A DNA stretch of 64,000 nucleotides. Origin: Bacillus_AD sp047238185 (GTDB taxonomy: Bacteria > Bacillota > Bacilli > Bacillales > DSM-1321). The stretch lies in NCBI RefSeq assembly GCF_047238185.1, contig NZ_JBDFMI010000006.1:434001-498000 (forward strand), written 5' to 3'. Position 1 is the stretch's first letter; the number at the start of each line of letters is the position of its first letter. Under the pieces are notes generated by a model. The model worked only from the letters and a program-made list of their open reading frames with translations. It did not search any database and was not told where the DNA came from. Position numbers and translations under genes: made by a program. Positions 21,012 to 29,292 of this stretch are shown one piece after another.

Positions 21012-21353
21012 GCCCGTTGCAATAGTCCCTGCAAGCACTTGCCTGCTGCCAACGAAGCCTTCTATATCATACACATTCCCCAGGGATGAAATATGTAAAG
21101 ATACTTCTTCCCCTGCATGGACAGGGGATATAAAACGCAACGAATGGCGGACGATGGATATGCCTTCCGGAACCGCCTCATCGGACAAAATGCCCCAAAG
21201 CTTAGCCATGGATAATAATCCATGGGCCACTATCCCATTAAATCCGCTGTTTCTTGCCGCCGTTTCATCTATATGTATTGGATTGTGATCACCGGAAAGT
21301 GAAGCATACTCCTTAATATCCTCCGATGTTAACATAAAATAGATTTCTTTCAT
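21000..21353 (-). CDS. MaoC-like hot-dog dehydratase, catalytic half
   Basis: A 117-residue hot-dog protein. YASLSGDHNPIHIDETAARNSGFNGIVAHGLLSMA is the MaoC/(R)-hydratase signature with catalytic Asp and His, adding or removing water from 2-enoyl thioesters. The start at 21353 has GGAGG six bases upstream and overlaps the stop of the preceding gene as ATGA. It is the last gene of the bioY operon. Together with the preceding hot-dog protein it would form one two-domain hydratase, as in staphylococcal vraC. Confidence 0.85.
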   Translation of the reverse strand: MKEIYFMLTSEDIKEYASLSGDHNPIHIDETAARNSGFNGIVAHGLLSMAKLWGILSDEAVPEGISIVRHSLRFISPVHAGEEVSLHISSLGNVYDIEGFVGSRQVLAGTIATGLLE

Positions 21354-21712
21354 TGTTTTCCTCCTGCCGATAAAGTGGATTCCCCCGAAAAGCAAAGCTG
21401 GCCCAAGCGGTCGTAAACATCCATTGTTTCCAAAAAAAACGTTCTGCCATGGAGTGCCCGCCTCTGTTGAATGGCCAATGAAAAAGTATACGGCTCGTCT
21501 ATATATACGTGTTTCGTCTGGGTCCATTCCTGTTTATGGAGAATAACTGGATGAATTAATTCCCACGGCTTTTCTACCTTTTGATAGGCAAGTAAAATGG
21601 CCGGTGAAGGAACGGTTGAGCGATCCTGCCTTTGTCCTTTTACAATATGCAAAAATGGCCGAATGTCTTCTTCCGTAAAAACAATCAATTGTTCTACCTG
21701 CATATCTTTCAT
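21350..21712 (-). CDS. MaoC N-terminal-type hot-dog protein (non-catalytic half)
   Basis: A 120-residue protein resembling the N-terminal dehydratase domain of double hot-dog hydratases (FTEEDIRPFLHIVKG, then PSPAILLAYQKVEKPWELIHPVILHKQEWTQ). It lacks the Asp-His catalytic pair that the downstream protein has, as expected for the substrate-binding half. It starts inside the end of the thiolase gene and its stop overlaps the start of the next gene, so all are translationally coupled. Confidence 0.65.
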   Translation of the reverse strand: MKDMQVEQLIVFTEEDIRPFLHIVKGQRQDRSTVPSPAILLAYQKVEKPWELIHPVILHKQEWTQTKHVYIDEPYTFSLAIQQRRALHGRTFFLETMDVYDRLGQLCFSGESTLSAGGKQ

Positions 21713-22806
21713 GATACCACCTCGAATAAGACCGCAACTCCAATCCCGCCGCCGCTCCCCACTGCTGCCAATACATATTTTGCGTCCGGAAGATGGCTCA
21801 CAGCATGGAAAAGGCGAGTTACTAAAATGGCTCCGGAAGCCCCGTATGGATGGCCCATCATCAATGCTCCCCCATATCGATTCAATTTTTCATAGGAAAT
21901 GCCCAATTCTTTAGCGCATGCTACAATCTTTACCGCAAACGCCTCGTTTAACTCCACTGCATCAATATCGTCCATATCCAATCGGCAACGCTTCAATAGT
22001 GCTTGTATGGCAGGCACAGGGGAAATCCCAGGAAAATTCGGATGGACCGCAGCCACTTCACTGTCCACGAAACGCAGCATCTTTTTGTACCCTTTTTCCC
22101 GTGCCTTTTTTTCAGACATGACCAAAACGGCAGAGGCGCCATCGTTGATGCCGCAGCTATTGACAGTCGTTACTGTGCCGCCCTGCTGTTGGAAAATAGG
22201 TTTTGCCCTTTGTATAAGCTTTTGCCAAGCTCTTTCCTTCAAAAAGCATTCATCAACAGAAAAGCCTTGAAGCGGGACTAGCTCTGGAATAAATAAACCC
22301 GCTTTACTCGCTTTCAAGCTTCTTTCGTAGCTTAATTGCGCATAACCGTCTTGAACAGCCCGTGAGATTCCATAAAAGCCCGCTACCATTTCTGCCGCTT
22401 CCCCCATTTCAGGATCGCCGATGCTATCCGGGGAAAAGCGCGCACGGCGGCTGAAAGGAGAAGTGCTCGCACTTTCCACCCCTCCAGCTATATAACATGA
22501 TCCTGCTCCTCCCTGCACGTTATAGCAAGCCATTCGGATCGCTTCTAATCCGGAACTGCATTGGCGGTCAATCGTCAAACCTGGCACTGCTAGCGGAAGC
22601 CCCGCTTCTAGAGCCGATAACCTGGCCACATTCCCTCCGGGCCCCACGACATTCCCCAAAATGATATCGTCTAGTTCTCCTATGGCAGAAGGAACCAATC
22701 CCCTTAAGAGCGGCGCCGCCAATTGATGGGGTTCGAGACTTTTCAACATGCCGTTTTTTTGGCCGATGGGCGTCCTTTTCGCTTCTACAATCATCGCGTT
22801 TTGCAA
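21709..22806 (-). CDS. vraB: Acetyl-CoA acyltransferase / thiolase
   Basis: Thiolase-family enzyme, 365 residues. DRQCSSGLEAI carries the nucleophilic Cys, ELNEAFAV the His-activating region, GGALMMGHPYGASGA the His and AVGSGGGIGVAVLFE the C-terminal Cys/Gly loop. The last motif has GSGGG where thiolases usually have C-x-G, so the second catalytic cysteine appears replaced by Ser (VGSGGGIG). This argues for a condensing or otherwise modified activity. It starts with TTG, eight bases after AGGAGG, and overlaps the ligase gene by 16 bases. B. subtilis YhfS and S. aureus VraB are the counterparts in the same operon order. Confidence 0.87.
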   Translation of the reverse strand: MQNAMIVEAKRTPIGQKNGMLKSLEPHQLAAPLLRGLVPSAIGELDDIILGNVVGPGGNVARLSALEAGLPLAVPGLTIDRQCSSGLEAIRMACYNVQGGAGSCYIAGGVESASTSPFSRRARFSPDSIGDPEMGEAAEMVAGFYGISRAVQDGYAQLSYERSLKASKAGLFIPELVPLQGFSVDECFLKERAWQKLIQRAKPIFQQQGGTVTTVNSCGINDGASAVLVMSEKKAREKGYKKMLRFVDSEVAAVHPNFPGISPVPAIQALLKRCRLDMDDIDAVELNEAFAVKIVACAKELGISYEKLNRYGGALMMGHPYGASGAILVTRLFHAVSHLPDAKYVLAAVGSGGGIGVAVLFEVVS

Positions 22807-24257
22807 TTGTATGACCTCCTGCCCAAGTGTTCATATAATAAAGGCCTTGAAATCTTTCCTCCAGCTGTCAAAGGCATAGTGTTAATGAAATGCCATTCAC
22901 GGGGGACCTTATAGGATGCCAGACGCTCTCGGCAGTACTTTTTCAACTCTTTTCGCGAAGCATTTCCTTTAATCACAGCAGCTGCGATTTCCCCCCAATG
23001 TTCATCTTTTATCCCTAAAACGACAGCTTGCTCTACCGACGGATGACCCAACAGGACTGATTCGACTTCTTCCGGGAAAATATTGATGCCTCCATAAAGA
23101 ATCATATTATTCTCCCTGCCCGCGATGGTCAAATACCCTTCTTCATCAAGCGATCCAATATCCCCAACTGTCATCCAGCCATCTTTGTCATGCACTGCAC
23201 GTAAAGAGCCGCTGCTTTTTTCCTTGTAACCCAAAAAGGTCATCGGACTTTTCACATAAATCCTTCCCGCCCGATTCGGCGGAAGGCTGCTTCCGTCATT
23301 GCCGCGAATATCCAATTGCACATTATAAAAAGCTTTACCGACAGAGCCTGGTTTTTCCTGGTTGCACATATACGCGACATAACTCAATTCACTGGCCCCA
23401 TAATATTCATAAAGCCGGCTATTGGGAAATACCTCTCTCACCCGCAGCTTCAACTGATCTTGCCATTTTGCGCCGGATGATATGATAACCAGTTCTTTAT
23501 GTATGACCCTATCCTCCTGAACCAGCGACTCAAGCATGGTCGGAACCAGGTAAAGCGCCGTAATTGGATTGCATTCAATAGAATGATAGACTCTGCCGGC
23601 CGAAAAGGAGGAAAGCAGATAAATGGATCCTCCCAAATGAAGAGTGCTTAATGCCCCGTAAAGAAAATGGGAATGCAAAAGTGAACCTGCAATAAGCACG
23701 TGGTCTTTGCCACTTCTTTGAAAATCGATTGTATCGCAGGAAAAACTCTCAATCCATGAAGATTGGGAGCGGATAAAAGCCTTTGGAGTGCCGGTCGACC
23801 CTGATGTAAAACCCATATAAAAAGGGGAAGAGCCATCAACAGGCATTCTTTCAGCATCAGATGCAGCCTGGACTTCCCGCCAATACTCTGCCCACCTATA
23901 TAAACGGCTATCTATCCCATTAAAATGGCCCATTAGGTGTTCAGACGCGATAATAATAGAAGGATTACTTAAAGACACTCTCTCTTTAAGTTCATATTCG
24001 GTCCAACGTTGATCAAAAGGCACGACTGTCCAACCCGCCAAAGCAGCTCCAGCAAAAACCGTTAAAAATAGTTTTGGGTTCGATAGGCAAATTCCGACCG
24101 TTCTATTAGAATGACCAAAAGCAGTGAACCAGGATGCCTGTTTGCTTAATAAAGCAGCCCACTCCTTGTAGGTTAGGTTTCCCTCCTCTGATATAATCGC
24201 CAACCGTTCAGGATATTTTTCGCTATGTTTCAGGCAATCATCCATGATTGATGCCAT
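22791..24257 (-). CDS. vraA: Acyl-CoA synthetase / AMP-dependent ligase
   Basis: ANL-superfamily ligase, 488 residues. It activates a carboxylate with ATP and joins it to CoA. YMGFTSGSTGTPKAFIRS is the phosphate loop, YEYYGASEL the A5 motif, WMTVGDIGSLDEEGYLTIAGR the hinge and GGINIFPEEVE the C-domain; the catalytic lysine is in AGGKISR. Start at ATG 24257 with AGGGGG seven bases upstream. B. subtilis YhfT and S. aureus VraA correspond. Acyl substrate unknown; the company of thiolase and hydratase suggests fatty-acyl metabolism. Confidence 0.88.
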   Translation of the reverse strand: MASIMDDCLKHSEKYPERLAIISEEGNLTYKEWAALLSKQASWFTAFGHSNRTVGICLSNPKLFLTVFAGAALAGWTVVPFDQRWTEYELKERVSLSNPSIIIASEHLMGHFNGIDSRLYRWAEYWREVQAASDAERMPVDGSSPFYMGFTSGSTGTPKAFIRSQSSWIESFSCDTIDFQRSGKDHVLIAGSLLHSHFLYGALSTLHLGGSIYLLSSFSAGRVYHSIECNPITALYLVPTMLESLVQEDRVIHKELVIISSGAKWQDQLKLRVREVFPNSRLYEYYGASELSYVAYMCNQEKPGSVGKAFYNVQLDIRGNDGSSLPPNRAGRIYVKSPMTFLGYKEKSSGSLRAVHDKDGWMTVGDIGSLDEEGYLTIAGRENNMILYGGINIFPEEVESVLLGHPSVEQAVVLGIKDEHWGEIAAAVIKGNASRKELKKYCRERLASYKVPREWHFINTMPLTAGGKISRPLLYEHLGRRSYNCKTR

Positions 24258-24275
24258 TTCCACTCCCCCTATCGC

Positions 24276-24845
24276 TTATGCGGCGCGTTTAGATTCTACC
24301 AATCCCAGTTGCTTCACAATCACTTTAGACTTACGGATCCGGTACACAAGATACGAGCTCAGAACTATCTTCAGGAAATCGCCTGGAAGGAAGACTAGGC
24401 TGATTTTCAATACATGTATGATTGACAGATCCATCACGAATGCTTGTACAGTGACACCGCATGCATATAAGAGAATAATACCAAAAACGACATTCACAAT
24501 GAACATTTTAAAAAAAGTGACTTTCCTCATGCGTTCCACACTATAACCAATCAAAAAAGCGACCGGAATATACCCAAATAAATACCCGGCGCTAGGGCCT
24601 ACAAAGACACTCGGGCCTCCCCTGCCGCCGCTTAGTAAAGGAAGCCCCGCTGCAACAATTAACAAAAATACAATCAGGCTTCCTCCGCCTCTTTTCGCCC
24701 CCAATATGCCGCCAGCTAGCATAACCCCAATTGTCTGCATGGTTATGGGAACGGGCGTAAATCCAAGAGTGATCGGCGGCAGCAAACCAAGCACACCCAT
24801 AATGGCCGCAAATAAAGCAACTTGCGTCATATCTCTTACCTTCAT
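24276..24845 (-). CDS. bioY: BioY biotin transporter S-component
   Basis: Integral membrane substrate-binding component of an ECF-type vitamin transporter for biotin. At 189 residues with six hydrophobic segments it is normal length. TPVPITMQTIGVMLAGGILGAKRGG and GPSAGYLFGYIPVAFLIGY are the BioY signatures. It is the first gene of the operon behind the BirA-type palindrome. No EcfA/EcfT genes are adjacent, so it works alone or with a shared energising module. Confidence 0.92.
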   Translation of the reverse strand: MKVRDMTQVALFAAIMGVLGLLPPITLGFTPVPITMQTIGVMLAGGILGAKRGGGSLIVFLLIVAAGLPLLSGGRGGPSVFVGPSAGYLFGYIPVAFLIGYSVERMRKVTFFKMFIVNVVFGIILLYACGVTVQAFVMDLSIIHVLKISLVFLPGDFLKIVLSSYLVYRIRKSKVIVKQLGLVESKRAA

Positions 24846-24878
24846 ATCATTCCAGCCCTTTCTCTGTTTATTAAGCTT

Positions 24879-24907
24879 ATTGTAGATAGCAAAAAAAATT
24901 ATGTCAA
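24879..24907 (-). promoter_or_regulatory. Sigma-A promoter of the bioY operon
   Basis: Minus strand TTGACA, 17 bases, TACAAT. The -35 box lies within the right end of the BirA palindrome, so operator occupancy would block RNA polymerase. Confidence 0.8.
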
Positions 24908-24930
24908 CTTAAAACATTTTAAGTTGACAT
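24901..24930. promoter_or_regulatory. BirA (biotin repressor) operator
   Basis: A perfect 30-bp palindrome: ATGTCAACTTAAAA, CA, TTTTAAGTTGACAT. The TGTNAAC...GTTNACA arms match the BirA operator form known from Bacillales, and the downstream genes correspond to the known BirA target yhfUTS of B. subtilis. The site would couple expression to biotin sufficiency. Confidence 0.88.
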
Positions 24931-25016
24931 TTATCTTCTGCAGTATGTATTGATATGAAATGGTTTCCATAGGTTAAGCTATGTATATATCAATTTGTCA
25001 AAAAAGGATGTGCGAT

Positions 25017-25970
25017 ATGGCAAACATAAAAGATATCGCCAAAATGGCGGGTGTATCAGTTACAACTGTTTCAAGAGTGTTGAATCAGCATCCCTATGTA
25101 AAGGAAGATAAAAGAAAAAGAGTAGAAGATATCATTAACAAGCTCGATTATCGGCAAAATTCAAATGCTATCCATTTAGTGAAAGGCAAAACCGAGACAA
25201 TCGGCGTTATTGTCCCTTACATCGACCACCCCTACTTTCAAATGCTGGTCAGCGGAATTACAGAAGAAGCTTTTAAACAGCAATATTCCATCCTTTTATG
25301 CCCTACAAATTATAGCATCGAGGCGGAAAATACCTACTTAAAAATGCTGCAGGCAAAACAAATAGACGGCCTCATTTTCTGTTCGCGCGCAAGCTCTTGG
25401 GAACGCTTGGTTTCCTATTCACGATATGGCCCAATCATCGCTTGTGAGAAATCAGAACTTTTGCCGTGTGTTTATACAGACCACTACAGGGCTTTCACAG
25501 CCGGGGTTGAGTACCTTGTACAAAAAGGGCATACCCGCATTGGCTATTGCAGTGGCAGGACTAACAGCCAAAGCTCGGTAATGAGGGCACTTGCCTATCA
25601 ACAGACTTTATCTTCATTGGATCTGCCAGTTACTCAATCTTGGGTTTTTAATGAGTGTTTTACAATCGAGGACGGAAAGGCAATCATGGCAAAACTTCTC
25701 GCTTTGGAAGAAAGGCCGACTGCATTGCTCGTCAATGGGGATAGTATAGCAGCCGGTATGATCATGCAGGCAAAAAAAGAAGGGTTATCCATCCCGGAGG
25801 ATTTGGCCCTCATCGGAATCGACAATCAGCCGATTTCCGAAGTATTGGAACTAACGACCATTGACCAGCATTTAAAGGAATTGGGGCTACAAGCATTCAA
25901 CTCTGTAAAACATAGAATTGCGTGCCAAACAGAAATCCCTTTTTCAATTATTGAACGCCTATCTGTTTAA
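25017..25970 (+). CDS. LacI-family regulator, CcpB-like
   Basis: A 317-residue regulator. MANIKDIAKMAGVSVTTVSRVLNQHPYV is the HTH and hinge, followed by a sugar-binding-protein-like domain (GVIVPYIDHPYF, IDGLIFCSRASS, TALLVNGDSIAAGM, IGIDNQPISEVLELTTIDQ). From memory it resembles B. subtilis CcpB and related small regulators more than CcpA. Start at ATG 25017 with AAGGA eight bases upstream; an ATG at 24981 lacks a ribosome binding site. It is divergent from bioY with a 170-base shared region but has no obvious functional tie to it. No target genes are adjacent. Confidence 0.85.
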   Translation: MANIKDIAKMAGVSVTTVSRVLNQHPYVKEDKRKRVEDIINKLDYRQNSNAIHLVKGKTETIGVIVPYIDHPYFQMLVSGITEEAFKQQYSILLCPTNYSIEAENTYLKMLQAKQIDGLIFCSRASSWERLVSYSRYGPIIACEKSELLPCVYTDHYRAFTAGVEYLVQKGHTRIGYCSGRTNSQSSVMRALAYQQTLSSLDLPVTQSWVFNECFTIEDGKAIMAKLLALEERPTALLVNGDSIAAGMIMQAKKEGLSIPEDLALIGIDNQPISEVLELTTIDQHLKELGLQAFNSVKHRIACQTEIPFSIIERLSV

Positions 25971-25990
25971 AACACCTGCTTCAGGTGTTT
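25970..25990 (+). terminator. Terminator of the CcpB-like gene
   Basis: The stem AAACACCTG / CAGGTGTTT with a three-base loop is followed by TTTTTCTT. Confidence 0.85.
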
Positions 25991-26066
25991 TTTTCTTGAC
26001 TTGAAATGCTTTCCATCATTTAAAACGAAAAAGAGGCAAAAAAATGTATGGAGGTATTTTTCTATT

Positions 26067-26363
26067 ATGGCTATAGATAAAAATGTATATCTGCGCGGAA
26101 TCTTTGAGATTGATTTGGACGGGTTTTATTATTCTTTCGGTGAGTTACACATCAAAGGCTCTGATCTTCGACTAACTCAGCTACCGTTTCCCTCCTGTAG
26201 CGAAGCTATCCAGCTTCCATTAACCAGAATAATGGCAATTAAAAAGCCATACAGAAATATCCACTTGTGTTTTGATCACAAGCGAAGTTCTTATATTCGT
26301 TCACTCTGGATTCAAAAAGGCAATTTAGAAGAGTTTTACTCTTTCATGAATTCTATGCGTTAA
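26067..26363 (+). CDS. Small protein of unknown function (98 aa)
   Basis: Not recognised. The start is uncertain: ATG 26067 lies 11 bases after GGAGGT, longer than ideal, and an ORF start at 26001 has no ribosome binding site. The product is mostly beta by composition (YLRGIFEIDLDGFYYSFGELHIKG), with a C-terminal segment rich in Arg and aromatic residues. No membrane segment or cysteine motif beyond two lone Cys. A terminator follows downstream. Confidence 0.55.
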   Translation: MAIDKNVYLRGIFEIDLDGFYYSFGELHIKGSDLRLTQLPFPSCSEAIQLPLTRIMAIKKPYRNIHLCFDHKRSSYIRSLWIQKGNLEEFYSFMNSMR

Positions 26364-26416
26364 CATAAAAAGCCCGTTTCACGTGGAACATATTTACTTT
26401 TTATCCATTATATAAA

Positions 26417-26442
26417 AAACTCCACTTTTTAAGGTGGAGTTT
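26417..26442. terminator. Bidirectional terminator before katE stop
   Basis: A 9-bp stem AAACTCCAC / GTGGAGTTT with an eight-base loop. It lies between convergent genes. Confidence 0.8.
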
Positions 26443-26459
26443 ATTACAGACCATACTCA

Positions 26460-28580
26460 TTAAATGTTTCTGTTCCAATGGCGTTGTTTGGCAATACCTT
26501 GAACCAAGGCCTTGCTAAAATCGCTGACATCGCCGGTAGCATTCATTTTTATAATTAGTCCGGCATCATCATACAATTTTTCTTCTGTGCTCATGCTTTC
26601 AGGAGCAAGCGGCTGGATGCCTGCTGCTTTCAATAAGTCCGCTCCTTCATTCACAGCAGCCACCGTTTTGAAGTGCTCAAAAGCTTCCGCTGCAATAACG
26701 ATCGCTTTTTTATTATTCATAAGCCGCTCCACGCTTTGTTTTCCGCCCGCAACATAGACGCCATCAAAAACGACGGAATCGGCAGTGAACAAGTTTTGGT
26801 CCACCGGAAGAACCTGTCCTTCCTGGCTTTCGATTTGCCCTAGATTTTCACTGATGATTTCATATTGGGCCCCTTCTTTTTTTAGGGCGTTGATAACATC
26901 GGTTACTTCCTCATAATTGAAACCATCATGGGCAAGGATGGCTACTTTTGTTGTTTTCGGGCTGGCGGTTGTATTCATCATGCTTAAAGCAGGTGAAACG
27001 TCACTCACTTCATAAGCAGGGGTTGTTTTCGGAGCTTGGGCACCGATTGCTACTGCTACATTTTTAGCCAATTCCGTGTCGATGCGGCCGATCAATTCAA
27101 CGACCTCCTGCTGTAATTCCTTGCTGGTCAATTTGCCGACTTCGAAAGAAAAAGCCTGCTGGATATGCTGTTTTTCAACTGGAGACATACTGTTCCAGAA
27201 AAGGATTGCCTGGCTGTAATGATCTTTAAAGCTTTCACTTCTTTTTTGCACTTTGCGCCCTTCAACTTTTTCCTGATAGTGTACATACCCGCCTTCTTCA
27301 GCTGTTGATGTCTCAGGGTAATTATCGCTTAAACCATTCTTATGGTAGCTTGTCTTCCCTTGATGGATATTCATTTGTCCATATCCGTCACGTTGGTTGT
27401 TATGGACAGGGGCTACAGATTTATTAATCGGCAGCTGATGGAAATTAGGGCCGCCTAAACGAATCAGCTGGGTATCTGTATATGAGAATAAACGTCCTTG
27501 AAGCAACGGATCATTTGAAAAGTCGATACCAGGGACTACATGGCCTGGATGGAATGCCACTTGCTCGGTTTCAGCAAATACATTGTCCACGTTACGGTTC
27601 AATGTCATTTTACCGATAATTTTAACCGGCACTACTTCCTCCGGCCATAATTTAGTTGGATCCAAAATGTCAAAATCAAATTTGAATTCATCTTCCTCCG
27701 GAATCAGTTGGACACCGAATTCGTATTCGGGATAATCCCCTCTTTCAATGGATTCCCATAAATCACGGCGGTGGAAATCAGGGTCTTTACCAGCTAATTT
27801 TTGGGCTTCGTCCCATACCAAGGAATGGACCCCAAGGATCGGTTTCCAATGGAATTTAACAAAATGGGCTTTGCCTTCTTTATTGACGAATCGGAATGTA
27901 TGGATACCGAAACCTTCCATCATGCGATAGCTGCGGGGGATCGCACGGTCTGACATATGCCACATTAACATATGGGCTGCTTCCGTATTGCGGACCATGA
28001 AGTCCCAGAATGTATCATGGGCAGACGCAGCCTGAGGCATTTCATTGTGCGGTTCAGGTTTTACTGAATGGATAAAGTCCGGAAACTTAATCGCATCTTG
28101 AATGAAGAATACAGGAATATTATTGCCGACAAGGTCGAAATTCCCTTCGTCCGTGTAGAATTTTGTTGCAAATCCTCGAACATCGCGGACTGTATCCCCC
28201 GAACCCTTTGATCCAGCAACGGTTGAGAAACGCGTAAAAACAGGCGTTTTCTTACCGGCCGCACTAAGAAAATCGGCGCTGGTGTATTCGCTCATATCTT
28301 CATATGCTTCGAAAACACCATGTGCTCCATATCCTCTCGCATGGACAATCCGTTCAGGGATCCGTTCATGGTCGAAGTGCGTCATTTTTTCGCGGAAATG
28401 AAAATCCTCCATTAATGTAGGGCCTCTATCTCCCGCTTTCAATGAATGTTCATCTTCTGAGACGCGCAACCCTTGGTTCGTCGTCAATTTTTGTCCATAA
28501 TCATTAACTCTGTGCTGTTCCAACTGTTCATTTTTCTTTTCTGCTCCTTGTGAAGAAGCATTATTCATATCTTTATTCAT
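26460..28580 (-). CDS. katE: Large-subunit catalase (HPII/KatE type) with DJ-1/PfpI-like C-terminal domain
   Basis: Heme catalase that disproportionates hydrogen peroxide, cytoplasmic. At 706 residues it belongs to the large-subunit clade. PERIVHARGYGAHG has the distal His near residue 80, VGNNIPVFFIQDAIKFPD the distal Asn, and GRLFSYTDTQLIRLG the proximal Tyr heme ligand. Residues from about 550 (TTKVAILAHDGFNYEEVTDVINAL) form the flavodoxin/DJ-1-like domain. The ribosome binding site GGGGAGGATT is near-perfect. A sigma-B-like promoter precedes it, consistent with the general-stress control of B. subtilis KatE. Confidence 0.95.
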   Translation of the reverse strand: MNKDMNNASSQGAEKKNEQLEQHRVNDYGQKLTTNQGLRVSEDEHSLKAGDRGPTLMEDFHFREKMTHFDHERIPERIVHARGYGAHGVFEAYEDMSEYTSADFLSAAGKKTPVFTRFSTVAGSKGSGDTVRDVRGFATKFYTDEGNFDLVGNNIPVFFIQDAIKFPDFIHSVKPEPHNEMPQAASAHDTFWDFMVRNTEAAHMLMWHMSDRAIPRSYRMMEGFGIHTFRFVNKEGKAHFVKFHWKPILGVHSLVWDEAQKLAGKDPDFHRRDLWESIERGDYPEYEFGVQLIPEEDEFKFDFDILDPTKLWPEEVVPVKIIGKMTLNRNVDNVFAETEQVAFHPGHVVPGIDFSNDPLLQGRLFSYTDTQLIRLGGPNFHQLPINKSVAPVHNNQRDGYGQMNIHQGKTSYHKNGLSDNYPETSTAEEGGYVHYQEKVEGRKVQKRSESFKDHYSQAILFWNSMSPVEKQHIQQAFSFEVGKLTSKELQQEVVELIGRIDTELAKNVAVAIGAQAPKTTPAYEVSDVSPALSMMNTTASPKTTKVAILAHDGFNYEEVTDVINALKKEGAQYEIISENLGQIESQEGQVLPVDQNLFTADSVVFDGVYVAGGKQSVERLMNNKKAIVIAAEAFEHFKTVAAVNEGADLLKAAGIQPLAPESMSTEEKLYDDAGLIIKMNATGDVSDFSKALVQGIAKQRHWNRNI

Positions 28581-28628
28581 CTAATAATCCTCCCCAACCG
28601 TATCAATGTTTGATTCAATATAATTGAT

Positions 28629-28653
28629 ATACCACTGTCGAAACGAGATAAAC
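28629..28653 (-). promoter_or_regulatory. Candidate sigma-B promoter of katE
   Basis: Minus strand GTTTAT, 13 bases, TGGTAT, compared with the sigma-B form GTTTAA-N13/14-GGGTAT. One -10 deviation. The position about 50 bases before the start is right. Confidence 0.4.
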
Positions 28654-28691
28654 CAACTTTCATATATCCTCTAGACGGTTGGGAAACAAAA

Positions 28692-28711
28692 AAACCCCTT
28701 TTATGGGGTTT
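28692..28711 (-). terminator. Terminator overlapping the stop of the 166-aa membrane protein gene
   Basis: A 7-bp stem AAACCCC / GGGGTTT with the stop codon in the loop and a TTTTTTT tail on the minus strand. Confidence 0.85.
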
Positions 28712-29201
28712 GGCCTGTTTGAATAAATTGCTGAATTTCATGGACTCTTTCTACTATTTTTTGATATTGTTTCTCCGTTTCAGGAGATATGGCATGGCTG
28801 ACTTTTTTTGTATAAGGATCTTTATTTGTTTTCACTTCTTTATCTTTTGTTGCCTGGCCGCCAGATTTTTTGACATCTTGCTGAGCAGATTTGCCTTTGG
28901 ATGTTTTTTGGTTAACGGATTGATTTTTTTGCACAGATGAAGAAGGATTTTCTGTTCCGTTATTTGTAGAATCTTCCTTTTTCGCGCTCTCCTGATTTTC
29001 TTTCTGCTCCAGAGAAGCATGCTTGCTCTCTGCAGGCAATGAATTTGACCCCACCAACAATCCAGCCAATATCCACATAGACGTAATTGTGCCATAGATA
29101 AGAAATCGGCTTTTTACAGCATTATTCTTTTTAATCAAGTAATGGCCGATCAAAAAAAATACCGCCCCTCCGACAAACCATCCGGCCGTTGCCAGTATCA
29201 T
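28701..29201 (-). CDS. Membrane-anchored protein of unknown function with long low-complexity tail
   Basis: 166 residues. Two hydrophobic helices (residues 1-22 and about 34-52) are followed by a Lys/Ser/Gln/Asn-rich disordered stretch (about 58-125) and a short helical end with EKQYQKIVERVHEIQQFIQ. No enzyme motif. The composition of the middle is typical of linker or cell-wall-spanning regions, so the C-terminal helix may be displayed at a distance from the membrane. Preceded by AGGGAGAAAGC; ends in a strong terminator. Confidence 0.75.
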   Translation of the reverse strand: MILATAGWFVGGAVFFLIGHYLIKKNNAVKSRFLIYGTITSMWILAGLLVGSNSLPAESKHASLEQKENQESAKKEDSTNNGTENPSSSVQKNQSVNQKTSKGKSAQQDVKKSGGQATKDKEVKTNKDPYTKKVSHAISPETEKQYQKIVERVHEIQQFIQTGQTP

Positions 29202-29260
29202 AAGCTTTCTCCCTTTATCACAGTTTTCCTAATTATATCATGGACTTGCCTGACCTAAAG

Positions 29261-29289
29261 AAAGCCAACCCCTTTAAAGGATTGGCTTT
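29261..29289 (-). terminator. Hairpin after the DUF305 gene
   Basis: The 8-bp stem AAAGCCAA / TTGGCTTT encloses a CCTTTAAAGG inner part; the minus strand continues with CTTTAGG. It ends immediately before the DUF305 stop codon. Confidence 0.65.
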
Positions 29290-29292
29290 CTG

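Noticed and set aside
24956..24972. ATGGTTTCCAT palindrome before the CcpB-like gene as an autoregulatory operator
   Set aside because: Odd-length short dyad without the central CG of LacI operators; too weak to annotate.
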